From positions 1 through 64,000 of the forward strand of contig NZ_BDDT01000009.1 in NCBI RefSeq assembly GCF_001661495.1: a stretch of 64,000 nt of DNA. Reading direction: 5' to 3'. Source of the DNA: Pseudoalteromonas prydzensis (lineage in GTDB: Bacteria; Pseudomonadota; Gammaproteobacteria; Enterobacterales; Alteromonadaceae). The notes under the pieces are model-generated. The model had not been told where the DNA came from and ran no database searches. It saw only the letters and a program-made list of their open reading frames with translations. A program made the translations under genes and the position numbers. Shown one piece after another: positions 16,430-25,091 of this stretch; position 1 is the first letter of the stretch; the number at the start of each line of letters is the position of its first letter.

Positions 16430-19216
16430 TTATAGCTTGTAACTAAAGCCAAGTAAGAACGTACGGCCATAATCTTGGTAATCACGTACTTGTAAATCAC
16501 TATCGCCTTGTAATGATACAAACGGTTCTTCAGTGATATTTTGTACTTGGAATGTTACGCTTAAGCCATCTAAGCTTTCCACACCACCTTCACCAAAGTC
16601 ATAACCAACTTGCGCATCCCAGATGGTTTCGCCTTTAATATCAACCTGAGTTGTTGCAAAACCTAAGCCGTATACATCACCTTTAAAGTCACTTCGTTTA
16701 CGCATGCTAGTACGAGCTTGGAAACCACTACGCTCAAAGTAAACCGTTAAGCTATCAATTTGGTCTGATAAGCCTGGTAACTCGTAATCGTTACCGTTTT
16801 GATCTTTAAGATCTTGCTCGACACCTGTATGGCTTGCGATTAAACCAAAGCCATCAAGTGATGAATGAAAGACATTAAATGGCAAGGCAAGTGATAATTC
16901 GTAACCCCATAAGTCACCTTCACCACCGTTTACTTTACCTGAGCCAGACCCTGTAGAATTAGCAGGAATTTGACCAGTTGATGGATCCGCGACGCCAGAC
17001 ATATCTACTTCATAACTGCCATCAAAAATCCACTGGGTAATATCTTTATAGAAGAATGCTGCTGCAAAATAACCTTCCGCATCAAAGTAGTTTTCGTAGC
17101 TTAGATCTAGCCCTGTAGCTTCTTTTGGCTCTAAGTTTGGATTACCACCAGAGACACTCCAGTAGTTACCATTTTCATCAGGCTGCTGGTTGTAAGATGC
17201 ATTTACCGATGCGTTCATTTCATCAAGGCGCGCACGTGAAATAGTTTTTGCCGCGCCAAAGCGAATTGTTTGCTCTTCATCGATAGCAAACGATAAGTTA
17301 ATGCTAGGTAAAAAGTGATTATAGTCGTGGCTCACATCAGTAGGTGTAACAACAACTAAGCCATCAACTGTATTTGCAGCAAAACCTTGTGATGATTGAT
17401 CTGTTTGCACATAACGTGCGCCAATATTACCAGTAACTGGAATTGAGCCAAGCTCAGCATTAATATCAAGTTGCGCAAAAACAGCTGTCACTTCTTCTTG
17501 TACTGTCCAAGATTGCGTTTTATGTTTTTGATCCGTTAGACTTTCTTGTAGTAAATCATAGTAACCATCGTTTACTAAACCGTTAGTATCGTAAGCAACC
17601 ATGTCACCCATACCGATAAAATCTAGGCTAGCAGTGCCTAAACGATACTCTTCAGGGATTGACAACATACCAGGATTTGCAAGCGAGAAATCTTTTAAGG
17701 TCATGAAGTAGCCTTCAGACAGTTTGCTCTTTTCACGATCGCGGTATGAAATTCCAAAACTCACTTTACTGAAGTACGCACTATCAAGAACTTTACTTGC
17801 CGCGAGTTTTAATGTTGATAACTCATCATTAATTTCAGGTGCATTAATAAAGCCATCTTGGGCAGTATTTTCGTAAGGTGTACCAGATAGGCCATACTTA
17901 TTATTTAATGCAGCACTTGAGCCCCATGATAGTGGCCCACCTAATTGAATTAAGCCATAATCGCTGTAATCTAACTCATGCGAAAATTGCGCACCTGTAT
18001 TACCACCATCAAACACATAACCAATGTTCTCAGCAACACCATTATTATCTCCACGGCCAGTACCTGAATAGCTTTCGATACTCCAAATTTGGCGCTCTAC
18101 TTCAGAGCGGCTCGCATCAAACTCAACTGACCAATCATCGCTAATATCGTATTTTGTATTGAATCCAAACTGAGTTAACTCTGCATTTCGTTCTTCGTAG
18201 TCGTTACGTACAACAACACGTTGACCTTGCGTTACAGCACTGGTGATAAAACCACTTTCAGGATCAACTACCACAGAGGTTGGATCTATTGTTCCTTGTC
18301 CCCAGGCAAAAGGCACTTCAATACCGCGAAGAATTTTCTCATCACTAAAATCAACATAGAGCGCATCAAACGTCATATTTAAGCGATCAGTTGGCGCTGC
18401 TTCTATAACAAGCATTGCCGAGTCACGCTCAAGGGTTGATGAACGTACAAATGGCTTAGCACCGCCTAAGATAGAGTATGTCTGGCCACTGTCTTCTGTA
18501 AACTCAGGGTAGCCCCATGAGTTCCAACGTTTTTCTTGGTTTGGTGAACTCATTGTGTTGTAAGCAAATGCGACACCGATGGTGTCATCAGCAAACTGGT
18601 CGATGTATGAAACTGTGCCGCGGAAACCTTGGTCATCACCGTCTGGATTTAACTTATCGAAACCAGTTTGCTCTAATTGACCATTAAACATGATCACGCG
18701 CTCACCTTTACTTAAAGGTTTTACGGTTTGCATGTCGATAACACCTGCAATACCTTCAGCGTCTAAACTGGCATTGGGTGTTTTATATACGGTTACACCG
18801 CTCATTATTTCTGATGGGTAAAGGTCAAACTCAACACCACGGTTGTCGCCAATAGACACTTGCTCGCGACCATTAAAAGTTGTTGCACTTTCGTTTTCAC
18901 TAAAGCCACGTACGCTTACACGACTCGCTCGTCCGTCTAAACGCTGTGCTGTTAAACCAGGAAGACGTGCAATTGACTCAGCAATTGACGAATCTGGTAA
19001 TTTACCAATATCTTCTGCAGAGATAGACTCTACTACTTCAGATGAAAAACGTTTTGTATTGATTGACTCAACGACGCTGCCACGGAAACCTTTAACTTCG
19101 ATGACTTCTACGTCACTCTTGGTGGTTGGTTGCTCTTCTTGTGCGTGCGAAGCGAAACTGCTAATACCTGCTGTAGCAAGTGCAATTGTTAATATACTTG
19201 GTTTGAACATAGACAT
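16430..19216 (-). CDS. TonB-dependent receptor, probable maltodextrin receptor
   Basis: I take the ATG at 19216 (CGGGA about eight bases upstream) over one at 19237. The 928-residue protein has a signal peptide (cleavage near SHAQ), a TonB-box-like VEVIEVKGFRGS just after, a plug domain (SVVESISAEDIGKLPDSSIAESIARLPG) and a long beta-barrel ending in the aromatic GFSYKL. Plug and barrel wording match the maltodextrin TBDR type (MalA-like) of Caulobacter and Alteromonadales. It imports alpha-glucan oligosaccharides across the outer membrane using TonB energy. It is transcribed as a single gene, with two MalR-like operators in the 720-bp divergent region and a strong terminator behind it. Confidence 0.9.
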   Translation of the reverse strand: MSMFKPSILTIALATAGISSFASHAQEEQPTTKSDVEVIEVKGFRGSVVESINTKRFSSEVVESISAEDIGKLPDSSIAESIARLPGLTAQRLDGRASRVSVRGFSENESATTFNGREQVSIGDNRGVEFDLYPSEIMSGVTVYKTPNASLDAEGIAGVIDMQTVKPLSKGERVIMFNGQLEQTGFDKLNPDGDDQGFRGTVSYIDQFADDTIGVAFAYNTMSSPNQEKRWNSWGYPEFTEDSGQTYSILGGAKPFVRSSTLERDSAMLVIEAAPTDRLNMTFDALYVDFSDEKILRGIEVPFAWGQGTIDPTSVVVDPESGFITSAVTQGQRVVVRNDYEERNAELTQFGFNTKYDISDDWSVEFDASRSEVERQIWSIESYSGTGRGDNNGVAENIGYVFDGGNTGAQFSHELDYSDYGLIQLGGPLSWGSSAALNNKYGLSGTPYENTAQDGFINAPEINDELSTLKLAASKVLDSAYFSKVSFGISYRDREKSKLSEGYFMTLKDFSLANPGMLSIPEEYRLGTASLDFIGMGDMVAYDTNGLVNDGYYDLLQESLTDQKHKTQSWTVQEEVTAVFAQLDINAELGSIPVTGNIGARYVQTDQSSQGFAANTVDGLVVVTPTDVSHDYNHFLPSINLSFAIDEEQTIRFGAAKTISRARLDEMNASVNASYNQQPDENGNYWSVSGGNPNLEPKEATGLDLSYENYFDAEGYFAAAFFYKDITQWIFDGSYEVDMSGVADPSTGQIPANSTGSGSGKVNGGEGDLWGYELSLALPFNVFHSSLDGFGLIASHTGVEQDLKDQNGNDYELPGLSDQIDSLTVYFERSGFQARTSMRKRSDFKGDVYGLGFATTQVDIKGETIWDAQVGYDFGEGGVESLDGLSVTFQVQNITEEPFVSLQGDSDLQVRDYQDYGRTFLLGFSYKL

Positions 19217-19346
19217 GATGCTTTTCCCGTTACCCATATTGTTATACCAACAGAATAAGATGCGAGTGATAGTGCGCAGTTATTAGTTAGCTAATTTTGT
19301 TGTCAGGATGAATATTAACGCCCGCCTTATTTTATTAACAACTTTA

Positions 19347-19360
19347 TGCATACGTATTCA
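19347..19360. promoter_or_regulatory. MalR-like operator, copy 2
   Basis: TGCATACGTATTCA, identical to the copy at 12970-12983, lies 131 bp before the TBDR start codon at 19216. As a LacI-type palindrome it is best read as the operator of the TBDR promoter. Confidence 0.7.
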
Positions 19361-19768
19361 GGTTAGTGCAAAACTTGTAATCTTAACAAAAAATTCACAA
19401 AAAAATCGACAACACCTTGTTTTTATAGATATAAAGTTGACGTTGTCAGTCTTACTATTTTATAAAAGAAATATTCACCTCTCACTTATTTTTAATGCGC
19501 TAATTCGCTGGGTAACAGTCTAAAAATTAGTGTATTTACACTTTATTCATCTATTAGCAAATGAACTTATTTATACTGCACATTGGTAAGACCAATATAA
19601 CGATTGCACCGCAACGCTACAGAACCTATAAAATATGCACCAAGTTGGAATTTTTTTGTTACTAACACTACCAAAATGCTAATTGGTAAAGATTTAATTG
19701 GTATTACTAACACTTTATTCGCGCGTTTTTATTGGGTGTTTTCAGATATCAAAATGATCTATTTAACA

Positions 19769-19782
19769 TGCATACGTATGCA
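19769..19782. promoter_or_regulatory. MalR-like operator, copy 3 (perfect palindrome)
   Basis: TGCATACGTATGCA is a perfect 14-bp palindrome (16 bp with its flanking A and T). It lies 155 bp before the cytoplasmic alpha-glucosidase gene. As the most symmetrical of three copies, it is probably the strongest site. Confidence 0.75.
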
Positions 19783-19936
19783 TCCTTTTTACAGTATCAA
19801 ACCCTTCACGTATGCTTTTTAAAAAATAACGTGGTTCACTTTTAGTTGAACTGCTAACAAGATCACGAACACAGCACTTCCACAAAGCGATAGTCGCTAG
19901 GATAAAATGGCTAGTGTTGTTACGACGGAGAAAAAA

Positions 19937-21562
19937 ATGGCTCAACAGCAGTGGTATAAAGGCGCAGTGATTTATCAGGTCTATCCGCGCAGTTTTCAAG
20001 ATACCAACGGTGACGGAATTGGTGATTTAAAAGGGATCATCAGCCGCATAGACTATATTAAAAGTCTGGGTGTTGATGCTATTTGGATCTCACCATTTTT
20101 TAAATCGCCAATGAAAGACTTTGGCTATGATATCAGCGATTATCGTGACGTAGACCCACTTTTTGGGGATCTTTATGACTTTGACGAACTTATTGCTCAA
20201 GCTCATCAACGTGATATTAAAATTATTATTGACCAAGTATTGAGCCACACATCAGACCAACATCAATGGTTTTTAGACAGCCGTGAAGATAAAAGTAATG
20301 ACCGCAGTGATTGGTATGTCTGGGCTGATGCCAAGCCAGATGGCACCCAGCCAAACAACTGGCTTTCTATTTTTGGTGGCCCGGCCTGGCAATGGGAGCC
20401 GCGCCGTGGGCAATATTATTTGCACAACTTTTTAACTGAGCAACCGGACTTAAATTTTCATAATCCAGAAGTACGCCAAGCTGTATTAGATAACGTTGAG
20501 TTTTGGCTGAAAAAAGGTGTAGATGGCTTTCGATTAGATGCGATTAACTTTTGCTATCACGATGCACAGCTTCGCGACAACCCAGCAAAACCGCCAGAAA
20601 AACGCCAAGGTCGTGGTTTTAGTGAAGATAACCCGTACGCATTTCAATATCATCACTACAATAATACCCAGCCTGAAAATATCAGCTTTATGCAGGATAT
20701 TCGCACCTTGCTTGATAAATACCCAGGCACTGTTTCTTTAGGTGAAATATCATCTGAAGATTCACTTGCGACCATGGCTGAATACACCGCCGGTGGCGAT
20801 AAACTGCATATGGGTTACAGCTTTGAGCTTTTAACCAATGATTATAGTAGTGAATATATCCGTACAACAGTACAAACACTTGAAGAACGAATGACTGAAG
20901 GTTGGCCTTGTTGGGCGTTTAGCAACCATGATGTAGAGCGTGTAGCAAGTCGTTGGAGCAGTGATAACACCATCAACCCAGCACAGTGTAAAATGCTCAG
21001 CGCTTTGCTTGCATCACTGCGCGGTAGTGTGTGTATGTATCAAGGTGAAGAGTTAGGCTTAGGTGAAGCAAGTGTGGCGTTTGAAGATTTACAAGACCCT
21101 TACGGCATTACTTTTTGGCCAAACTTTAAAGGCCGTGATGGCTGTCGTACACCAATGCCTTGGCATAATAACGACTGCGAGCAGGCTGGTTTTTCAACTG
21201 TAAATCCGTGGTTACCGGTTGATCAAAACCACAAGCTACAAGCTGTTAATGAGCAAGATAGCGATCGTGATTCAATTTTAAATGCCTTCCGTCACTTTAT
21301 GGCATGGCGAAAAGAGCAAGCTATTTTACTTGAAGGTGATATTGAATTTATTAACACGCCAGAGCCATTGCTTGCCTTCTATCGCCACTTTGCAGGACAA
21401 ACAATGTTATGTGTATTTAACTTAGCACAGGAATCGGCAAGCCTCGATATTCAGCACACCAACATTACGCCTCATGAAGAGCTTCAGCACCACGTTGGTA
21501 CTGTAGAAGGACACACCCTAACCCTGCCCGGTTTCGGTTGTTTTTACGCAGCGGTTGGTTGA
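19937..21562 (+). CDS. Cytoplasmic GH13 alpha-glucosidase
   Basis: The ATG at 19937 follows CGGAG by seven A residues and is preferred over 19907. The 541-residue protein has no signal peptide, in contrast to the other GH13 enzymes here. It has IIDQVLSH, GFRLDAINF (nucleophile Asp), SLGEIS (acid/base Glu) and FSNHDVERV. YQVYPRSFQDTNGDGIGDLKGI is the classical oligo-1,6-glucosidase/alpha-glucosidase N-terminus. The enzyme would split maltose or short maltodextrins after import by the MFS transporter. It is transcribed away from the TBDR gene and terminated by a hairpin at 21617-21647. Confidence 0.9.
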   Translation: MAQQQWYKGAVIYQVYPRSFQDTNGDGIGDLKGIISRIDYIKSLGVDAIWISPFFKSPMKDFGYDISDYRDVDPLFGDLYDFDELIAQAHQRDIKIIIDQVLSHTSDQHQWFLDSREDKSNDRSDWYVWADAKPDGTQPNNWLSIFGGPAWQWEPRRGQYYLHNFLTEQPDLNFHNPEVRQAVLDNVEFWLKKGVDGFRLDAINFCYHDAQLRDNPAKPPEKRQGRGFSEDNPYAFQYHHYNNTQPENISFMQDIRTLLDKYPGTVSLGEISSEDSLATMAEYTAGGDKLHMGYSFELLTNDYSSEYIRTTVQTLEERMTEGWPCWAFSNHDVERVASRWSSDNTINPAQCKMLSALLASLRGSVCMYQGEELGLGEASVAFEDLQDPYGITFWPNFKGRDGCRTPMPWHNNDCEQAGFSTVNPWLPVDQNHKLQAVNEQDSDRDSILNAFRHFMAWRKEQAILLEGDIEFINTPEPLLAFYRHFAGQTMLCVFNLAQESASLDIQHTNITPHEELQHHVGTVEGHTLTLPGFGCFYAAVG

Positions 21563-21616
21563 TTTTTTGGATTATATCTAGCGGTATTACAAACTAGCTA
21601 TTCTGTAAAACCTAAA

Positions 21617-21647
21617 AAAATCGGTGATAGCAATTATCACCGATTTT
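21617..21647 (+). terminator. Bidirectional terminator after the alpha-glucosidase gene
   Basis: AAAATCGGTGATA (21617-21629) and TATCACCGATTTT (21635-21647) form a perfect 13-bp stem with a five-base loop; the A-rich and T-rich arms allow termination in both directions. Confidence 0.88.
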
Positions 21648-21866
21648 ATACACAAATAATAAGTATCTCTTAAATAATAGCGGATAAATTAATCACTAGA
21701 TTATGTCAATGTAATCGGGCCTCTAGAGCATATGCTTTTAACTGTATCTGAAATTGATATGAATTTATTCCACGCTTGCGAAACTAGTGCTCCACGATTT
21801 CTTCATAACTGGGTTTCCAATAGTTTGCTAGACAGTTACATTGTAACTTCTCATAAGAGGTGTTTT

Positions 21867-22132
21867 ATGAGCAAAGCCCAAGAGTTTAAAGAGGCGGCTG
21901 TTAAAAAATTACTGATCATGGATACTACGTTACAGAAGTCGCTGAGCGATTGGGTATTTGTACCAAAGCGTTATATCACTGACGAAGCCAGTTATCAGAT
22001 AAACCTAAATCCGCTCAATCATCCGATGAAAAAGTGAAGATCGCTAAATTAGAGGCTAAATTGAAACTTGTTACGGAGGAACAAGATATTTTAAAAAAGA
22101 CCGCAAGGTACTTTGCCAATAACCTCGACTAA
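21867..22132 (+). pseudogene. IS3-family orfA, frameshifted
   Basis: An ATG with AAGAGG upstream starts MSKAQEFKEAAVKKLL. The helix-turn-helix then continues in another frame as YYVTEVAERLGICTKALYH, and the leucine-zipper part (AKLEAKLKLVTEEQDILKK) in yet another. At least two indels have therefore destroyed the reading frame. The order of these blocks matches orfA of IS3-family elements. Confidence 0.8.
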
Positions 22133-22430
22133 AGTACGACTTCAGTCGTGATCACCAAGATTAGTTTTCCATCACCATGATGTACCGTCTTTTTAAACTG
22201 CATCGCAGCGGTTTTTATGTGTGGTTAAAAAGGCTTTTCAGCGATAAAGCGCTTGAAGATAATTGCTTATTGAAGTTCATTCAATAGTTTTATATGGCCA
22301 GTGGCGGCACTACGGTAGCCCTTGGATACACGCAAATTTGCGTGAAGCTGGCGAGCAATGCAGCGTAAATCATGTTGCTACGATCATGCGACAACATAAG
22401 ATTAAAGCACAAATTGGTTATAAGCGTCGT
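22132..22430 (+). pseudogene. IS3-family orfB, 5' fragment with stops
   Basis: Pieces in several frames spell FSITMMYRLFKLHRSGFYVWLKR, then a YGSPWIHANLREAGEQCSVNHVATIMRQHKIKAQIGYKRR block characteristic of the IS3 transposase pre-catalytic domain. Frameshifts and stops interrupt it, and it is cut off where the IS66 element starts. Confidence 0.75.
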
Positions 22431-22465
22431 ATCCTTCCGGTGATCACCACCCAGCCTTTAAAATT

Positions 22466-23932
22466 CTATGGGTATAGACTATCGATATCAGGTGTTAGTT
22501 GGCACAACTCATTTAAACACGCCGTGATGTAATCGTAGGGTACTAAGCCGTTGGCTTTGGCTGTTTCAATGATGCTGTAAAGTATCGCTCTTGCATTCGC
22601 CCCTGTCGCTGTTTGGCTAAACAGCCAGTTCTTACGGCCAATGACGAACGGTTTGATGGCCCTTTCTGCACGGTTATTATCAATGCTCAGTCGCCCATCG
22701 TTGATGTACATGATGAGTTTCGGCCATTGGTTTGCCATGTAGTTGGCGGCATCAATGAGCTTGCTGTTACCAACTAAGTTTGGCTGATGTTTTTCTAGCC
22801 ACTGTTTGAGCTTGTCGAGTATCGGCTTACTTTGTGTTTGCCGAGTATGATAAATCTCATCAGCTGATTTATCTTTCAGCCGCGATTCAATCCCATACAG
22901 TTTTTGTATCAAGCTGAGCACAACATCGGCTTTGCCTGTTTTGTTTTTCCCTTGCAGCTTTTTCGCCTCTATAAATTTGCGACGAGCATGCGCCCAGCAA
23001 CCCACAAGGGTGGCCTGTGTTTTTTCATACACTTGATAACCATCCACGTGTAAATAGCCTCGGTAACCATTAAGATAATTCATCACGCAGGCGGCTGCGC
23101 GACTAGTGTGGTAGTCGTAAAGCACAATATTGGGGATAGGGTTATCAGGCTTAGGTGAATCAGCCCCTGAGCAGTACACCCACATGTAACTATTTACTTT
23201 ATCCGATTTCACCACATTAACCGTGGTTTCATCAGCGTTAAGTACAGATTGTTTGAGTAATTCTGTTTTTAAACGCTCAATGAGCGGGGTAAACAGCGCT
23301 GCTGATTTAATCACCCAGTCACTCATGGTTTGTCGGCTAAGCTCTATGCCGTATTGCTTAAACATGCTCTCTTGGCGATGAAGCGGTAAGCCATATTGAT
23401 ACTTACTCGTTATCAGTTGGCTTAGCAAGCTGGCTGTGGCCATGCCTTTGTTAATTGGCATGGCTGGCATCGGCTGTTGCTTTATCTTTGACTCAGTGCC
23501 TGATTTTTCACATGCACGACACGCGTATTTCGGGCGAATATGCTCAATCACTTTGACTTGTGCAGGAATGAACTCAAGCTTTTCAGCGGTATCTTCACCG
23601 ATTTTATGTAATTCACCGCCACAACATGCACAGTGCTTATCGTCGATGTCGTGAACAACCTACTCACGCGGTAAGTCTTTTGGTAGTGGCTTGCGCTTAG
23701 GCTTGTTGCGGGTGTAGCTAATTGCTTGCTGCTCGGGCTCGATTGTCTCAGCAATCTCTTCAACTTCATTAAATAATTCACCTTGCCCCACAAAGCCTTC
23801 AGCACTTTTGCCGAATTGTTTTTGTTGGGCTAAACGGAATTGCTCTAGCAAGTATTGATTTCGCTCATTTGCTTGAGATAACTGTTTCTCAAGCTCAGCA
23901 ATGCGTTGTTGTAAGGTAAATACATCGTTCAT
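22466..23932 (-). pseudogene. tnpC: IS66 transposase TnpC with in-frame amber stop
   Basis: One continuous frame from 23932 to 22466 encodes an IS66 transposase of about 488 residues but is broken by a TAG at 23660-23662 (LPRE-stop-VVHDID). The N-terminal part has the coiled-coil LQQRIAELEKQLSQ and the FGKSAE motif. Downstream come the zinc-finger-like CACCGGEL and CRACEKS, the DDE region (LNADETTV, YLHVDGYQVY) and the C-terminal RAERAIKPFVIGRKNWLFS. Loss of one codon to amber is the only visible lesion, so inactivation may be recent, or a suppressor could rescue it. Confidence 0.88.
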
Positions 23933-24012
23933 ACCGTTTATTTTACGGCTTTTATGCACAATGAATAGGGCTAATAACTTAAACCTTGATGATCATCAAT
24001 TGATCTAAGCAA

Positions 24013-24363
24013 TTAAGTAACTGTGTACTGACTTACGTTGATTTCTTCATGGCTAATAACGTCATACCCTGATAATAGCCAATGTAATTGCTGTTCATTC
24101 AGTGTCATGGTATCGCGTTTAAGCTTAGGCCATTTAAACCTGTACTTATCAAGTCGCTTATACCACAATGCAAAGCCCGTTTTATCCCAATAGAGAAGCT
24201 TTAACTTGTCGCGCTTTTTATTACAAAACACAAAGAGCGCTCCCGATAGCACTGGTAATTCAAGCTCACATTCCACCAACGCCGCAAGGCCATTGATGGA
24301 TTTACGAAAGTCCACATGCTCAGCACATAAGTACACCTCGGGCGGATTAACAAACATCTTCAT
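24013..24363 (-). CDS. tnpB: IS66 accessory protein TnpB
   Basis: This 116-residue protein has the diagnostic IS66 Orf2 block (VDFRKSINGLAALVE, LFVFCNKKRDKLKLLYWDKTGFALWYKRL). It is required with TnpA for transposition in this family; its biochemical role is not clear. Its ATG overlaps the TnpA stop. The frame is intact. Confidence 0.9.
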   Translation of the reverse strand: MKMFVNPPEVYLCAEHVDFRKSINGLAALVECELELPVLSGALFVFCNKKRDKLKLLYWDKTGFALWYKRLDKYRFKWPKLKRDTMTLNEQQLHWLLSGYDVISHEEINVSQYTVT

Positions 24364-24674
24364 GCTGATAGACCTTTAATAATTGAGACGATAGCATCAC
24401 AGTTAAGTGTTGTGGGTAAAGTCAGTTGGCCAGTGCGAGTATTAAAGTCAATCGTTAGTTGCTCAGTGATACTGACGTGTGTGCGCTGGGTTTGTTGCTC
24501 AACTCGCACAAATTGAGGTGACGCGCCTGAGGCCTTAACCTGCTGCATACTTTTATATTTATAAAACGAACTGATAGATACTTGATAGTGTTTGCAAAAG
24601 GCTTCATTCGTTCCGGTAAATGACGAGCGAAGCGTGAGAATTTCTAGCCAGCGTTTAGGGATGGGTGAATTCAT
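24360..24674 (-). CDS. tnpA: IS66 accessory protein TnpA
   Basis: The start ATG at 24674 is preceded by GGAGG, so a four-residue upstream extension is rejected. The protein of 104 residues carries a helix-turn-helix-like N-terminal half (RSSFTGTNEAFCKHYQVSISSFYKYK), as in IS66 Orf1 proteins that bind the element ends. The C-terminal half is polar and short. It is intact and cotranscribed with tnpB. Confidence 0.85.
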   Translation of the reverse strand: MNSPIPKRWLEILTLRSSFTGTNEAFCKHYQVSISSFYKYKSMQQVKASGASPQFVRVEQQTQRTHVSITEQLTIDFNTRTGQLTLPTTLNCDAIVSIIKGLSA

Positions 24675-24753
24675 AATAACCTCCAATAAAAAGCTGAAGG
24701 TATTTTCAAATACAAAAAGTGTTGTTGCTAGGTGTGGTTGGCCGGACGCTTAC

Positions 24754-24960
24754 TCATAATGCGGTTGCTGAAAGTTTTTTACGACGATTAAGAAGCGAAT
24801 AACTAAAAGGAAGATGTACTCGCCGCGCAAAGGTGCGAAAGCTGAGATATTTAATTTTATAGAAATGTTTTACAATCCAAAAAGGCCCCATTCACACACA
24901 CGAGGTGTTTCACCTGTTAAGTTTGAAGAAGCGTATTATTCTGAGCTAAAAACTGTCTAG
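24754..24960 (+). pseudogene. IS3-family orfB, 3' fragment
   Basis: The sequence resumes with HNAVAESFLRRLRSE, the region following the last catalytic Glu of IS3 transposases. After a frameshift it reads GAKAEIFNFIEMFYNPKRPHSHTRGVSPVKFEE, the conserved C-terminus, and it ends at the right inverted repeat. It completes the interrupted element. Confidence 0.8.
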
Positions 24961-25043
24961 TGAAAGCAGAGAAGTCCATACAGGCAAGTTCACTTATACT
25001 AGAAAATACTTATGTTATATTATACAGATATTGCTTATTAAAA

Positions 25044-25074
25044 TATAAAGTCAGCTTCATTAGCTGACTTTATA
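25044..25074 (-). terminator. Terminator of TBDR gene 25092-27911
   Basis: TATAAAGTCAGC (25044-25055) and GCTGACTTTATA (25063-25074) form a perfect 12-bp stem with a seven-base loop just behind the TBDR stop. The AT-rich arm supplies weak U-tracts on both strands. Confidence 0.75.
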
Positions 25075-25091
25075 AATAAATATATATTTAC

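Larger units (their letters stand above)
19217..19936. promoter_or_regulatory. 720-bp divergent control region (TBDR / alpha-glucosidase)
   Basis: No credible gene lies here; the short frames lack ribosome-binding sites and family resemblance. The region holds two MalR-like operators (19347-19360 and 19769-19782). A third palindrome, ATTGGT-AAG-ACCAAT, is at 19582-19596, and the half-site AATTGGTA is repeated at about 19679 and 19697. The spacing suggests one operator for each divergent promoter plus an extra regulatory input. Confidence 0.55.
22430..24753 (-). mobile_element. IS66-family element
   Basis: On the minus strand the three IS66 genes follow in canonical order: tnpA, tnpB (ATGA overlap) and tnpC. 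The right terminus carries GTAAGCGTCC (24753-24744), the typical IS66 inverted-repeat start. The matching left terminus is not clear: a partial TAAGCGTCG followed by CCGGTGATCACCACCC lies near 22423-22452. The left boundary is therefore approximate, and no 8-bp target duplication was found. Confidence 0.8.
21826..24962 (+). mobile_element. Decayed IS3-family element, interrupted by an IS66-family element
   Basis: The left end has CTAGACAGTT (21828-21837) and the right end its inverse AACTGTCTAG (24951-24960), the probable terminal inverted repeats. Inside are orfA- and orfB-like IS3 transposase remnants at the left, and the last part of orfB at the right. Between them lies an IS66-family element (about 22430-24753). 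The middle of orfB, including most of the DDE domain, is missing, so the insertion was accompanied by a deletion. No matching target duplication is visible around the outer ends, consistent with an old copy. Confidence 0.78.

Noticed and set aside
19316-19345. TTAACGCCCGCC followed by TTATTAACAA, resembling attC core sequences
   Set aside because: No palindromic arms, far from the cassette array and inside a promoter region; likely chance.
22263-22532. 89-codon plus-strand frame across the IS3/IS66 junction
   Set aside because: It joins degenerate IS3 orfB sequence to antisense IS66 sequence; not a gene.
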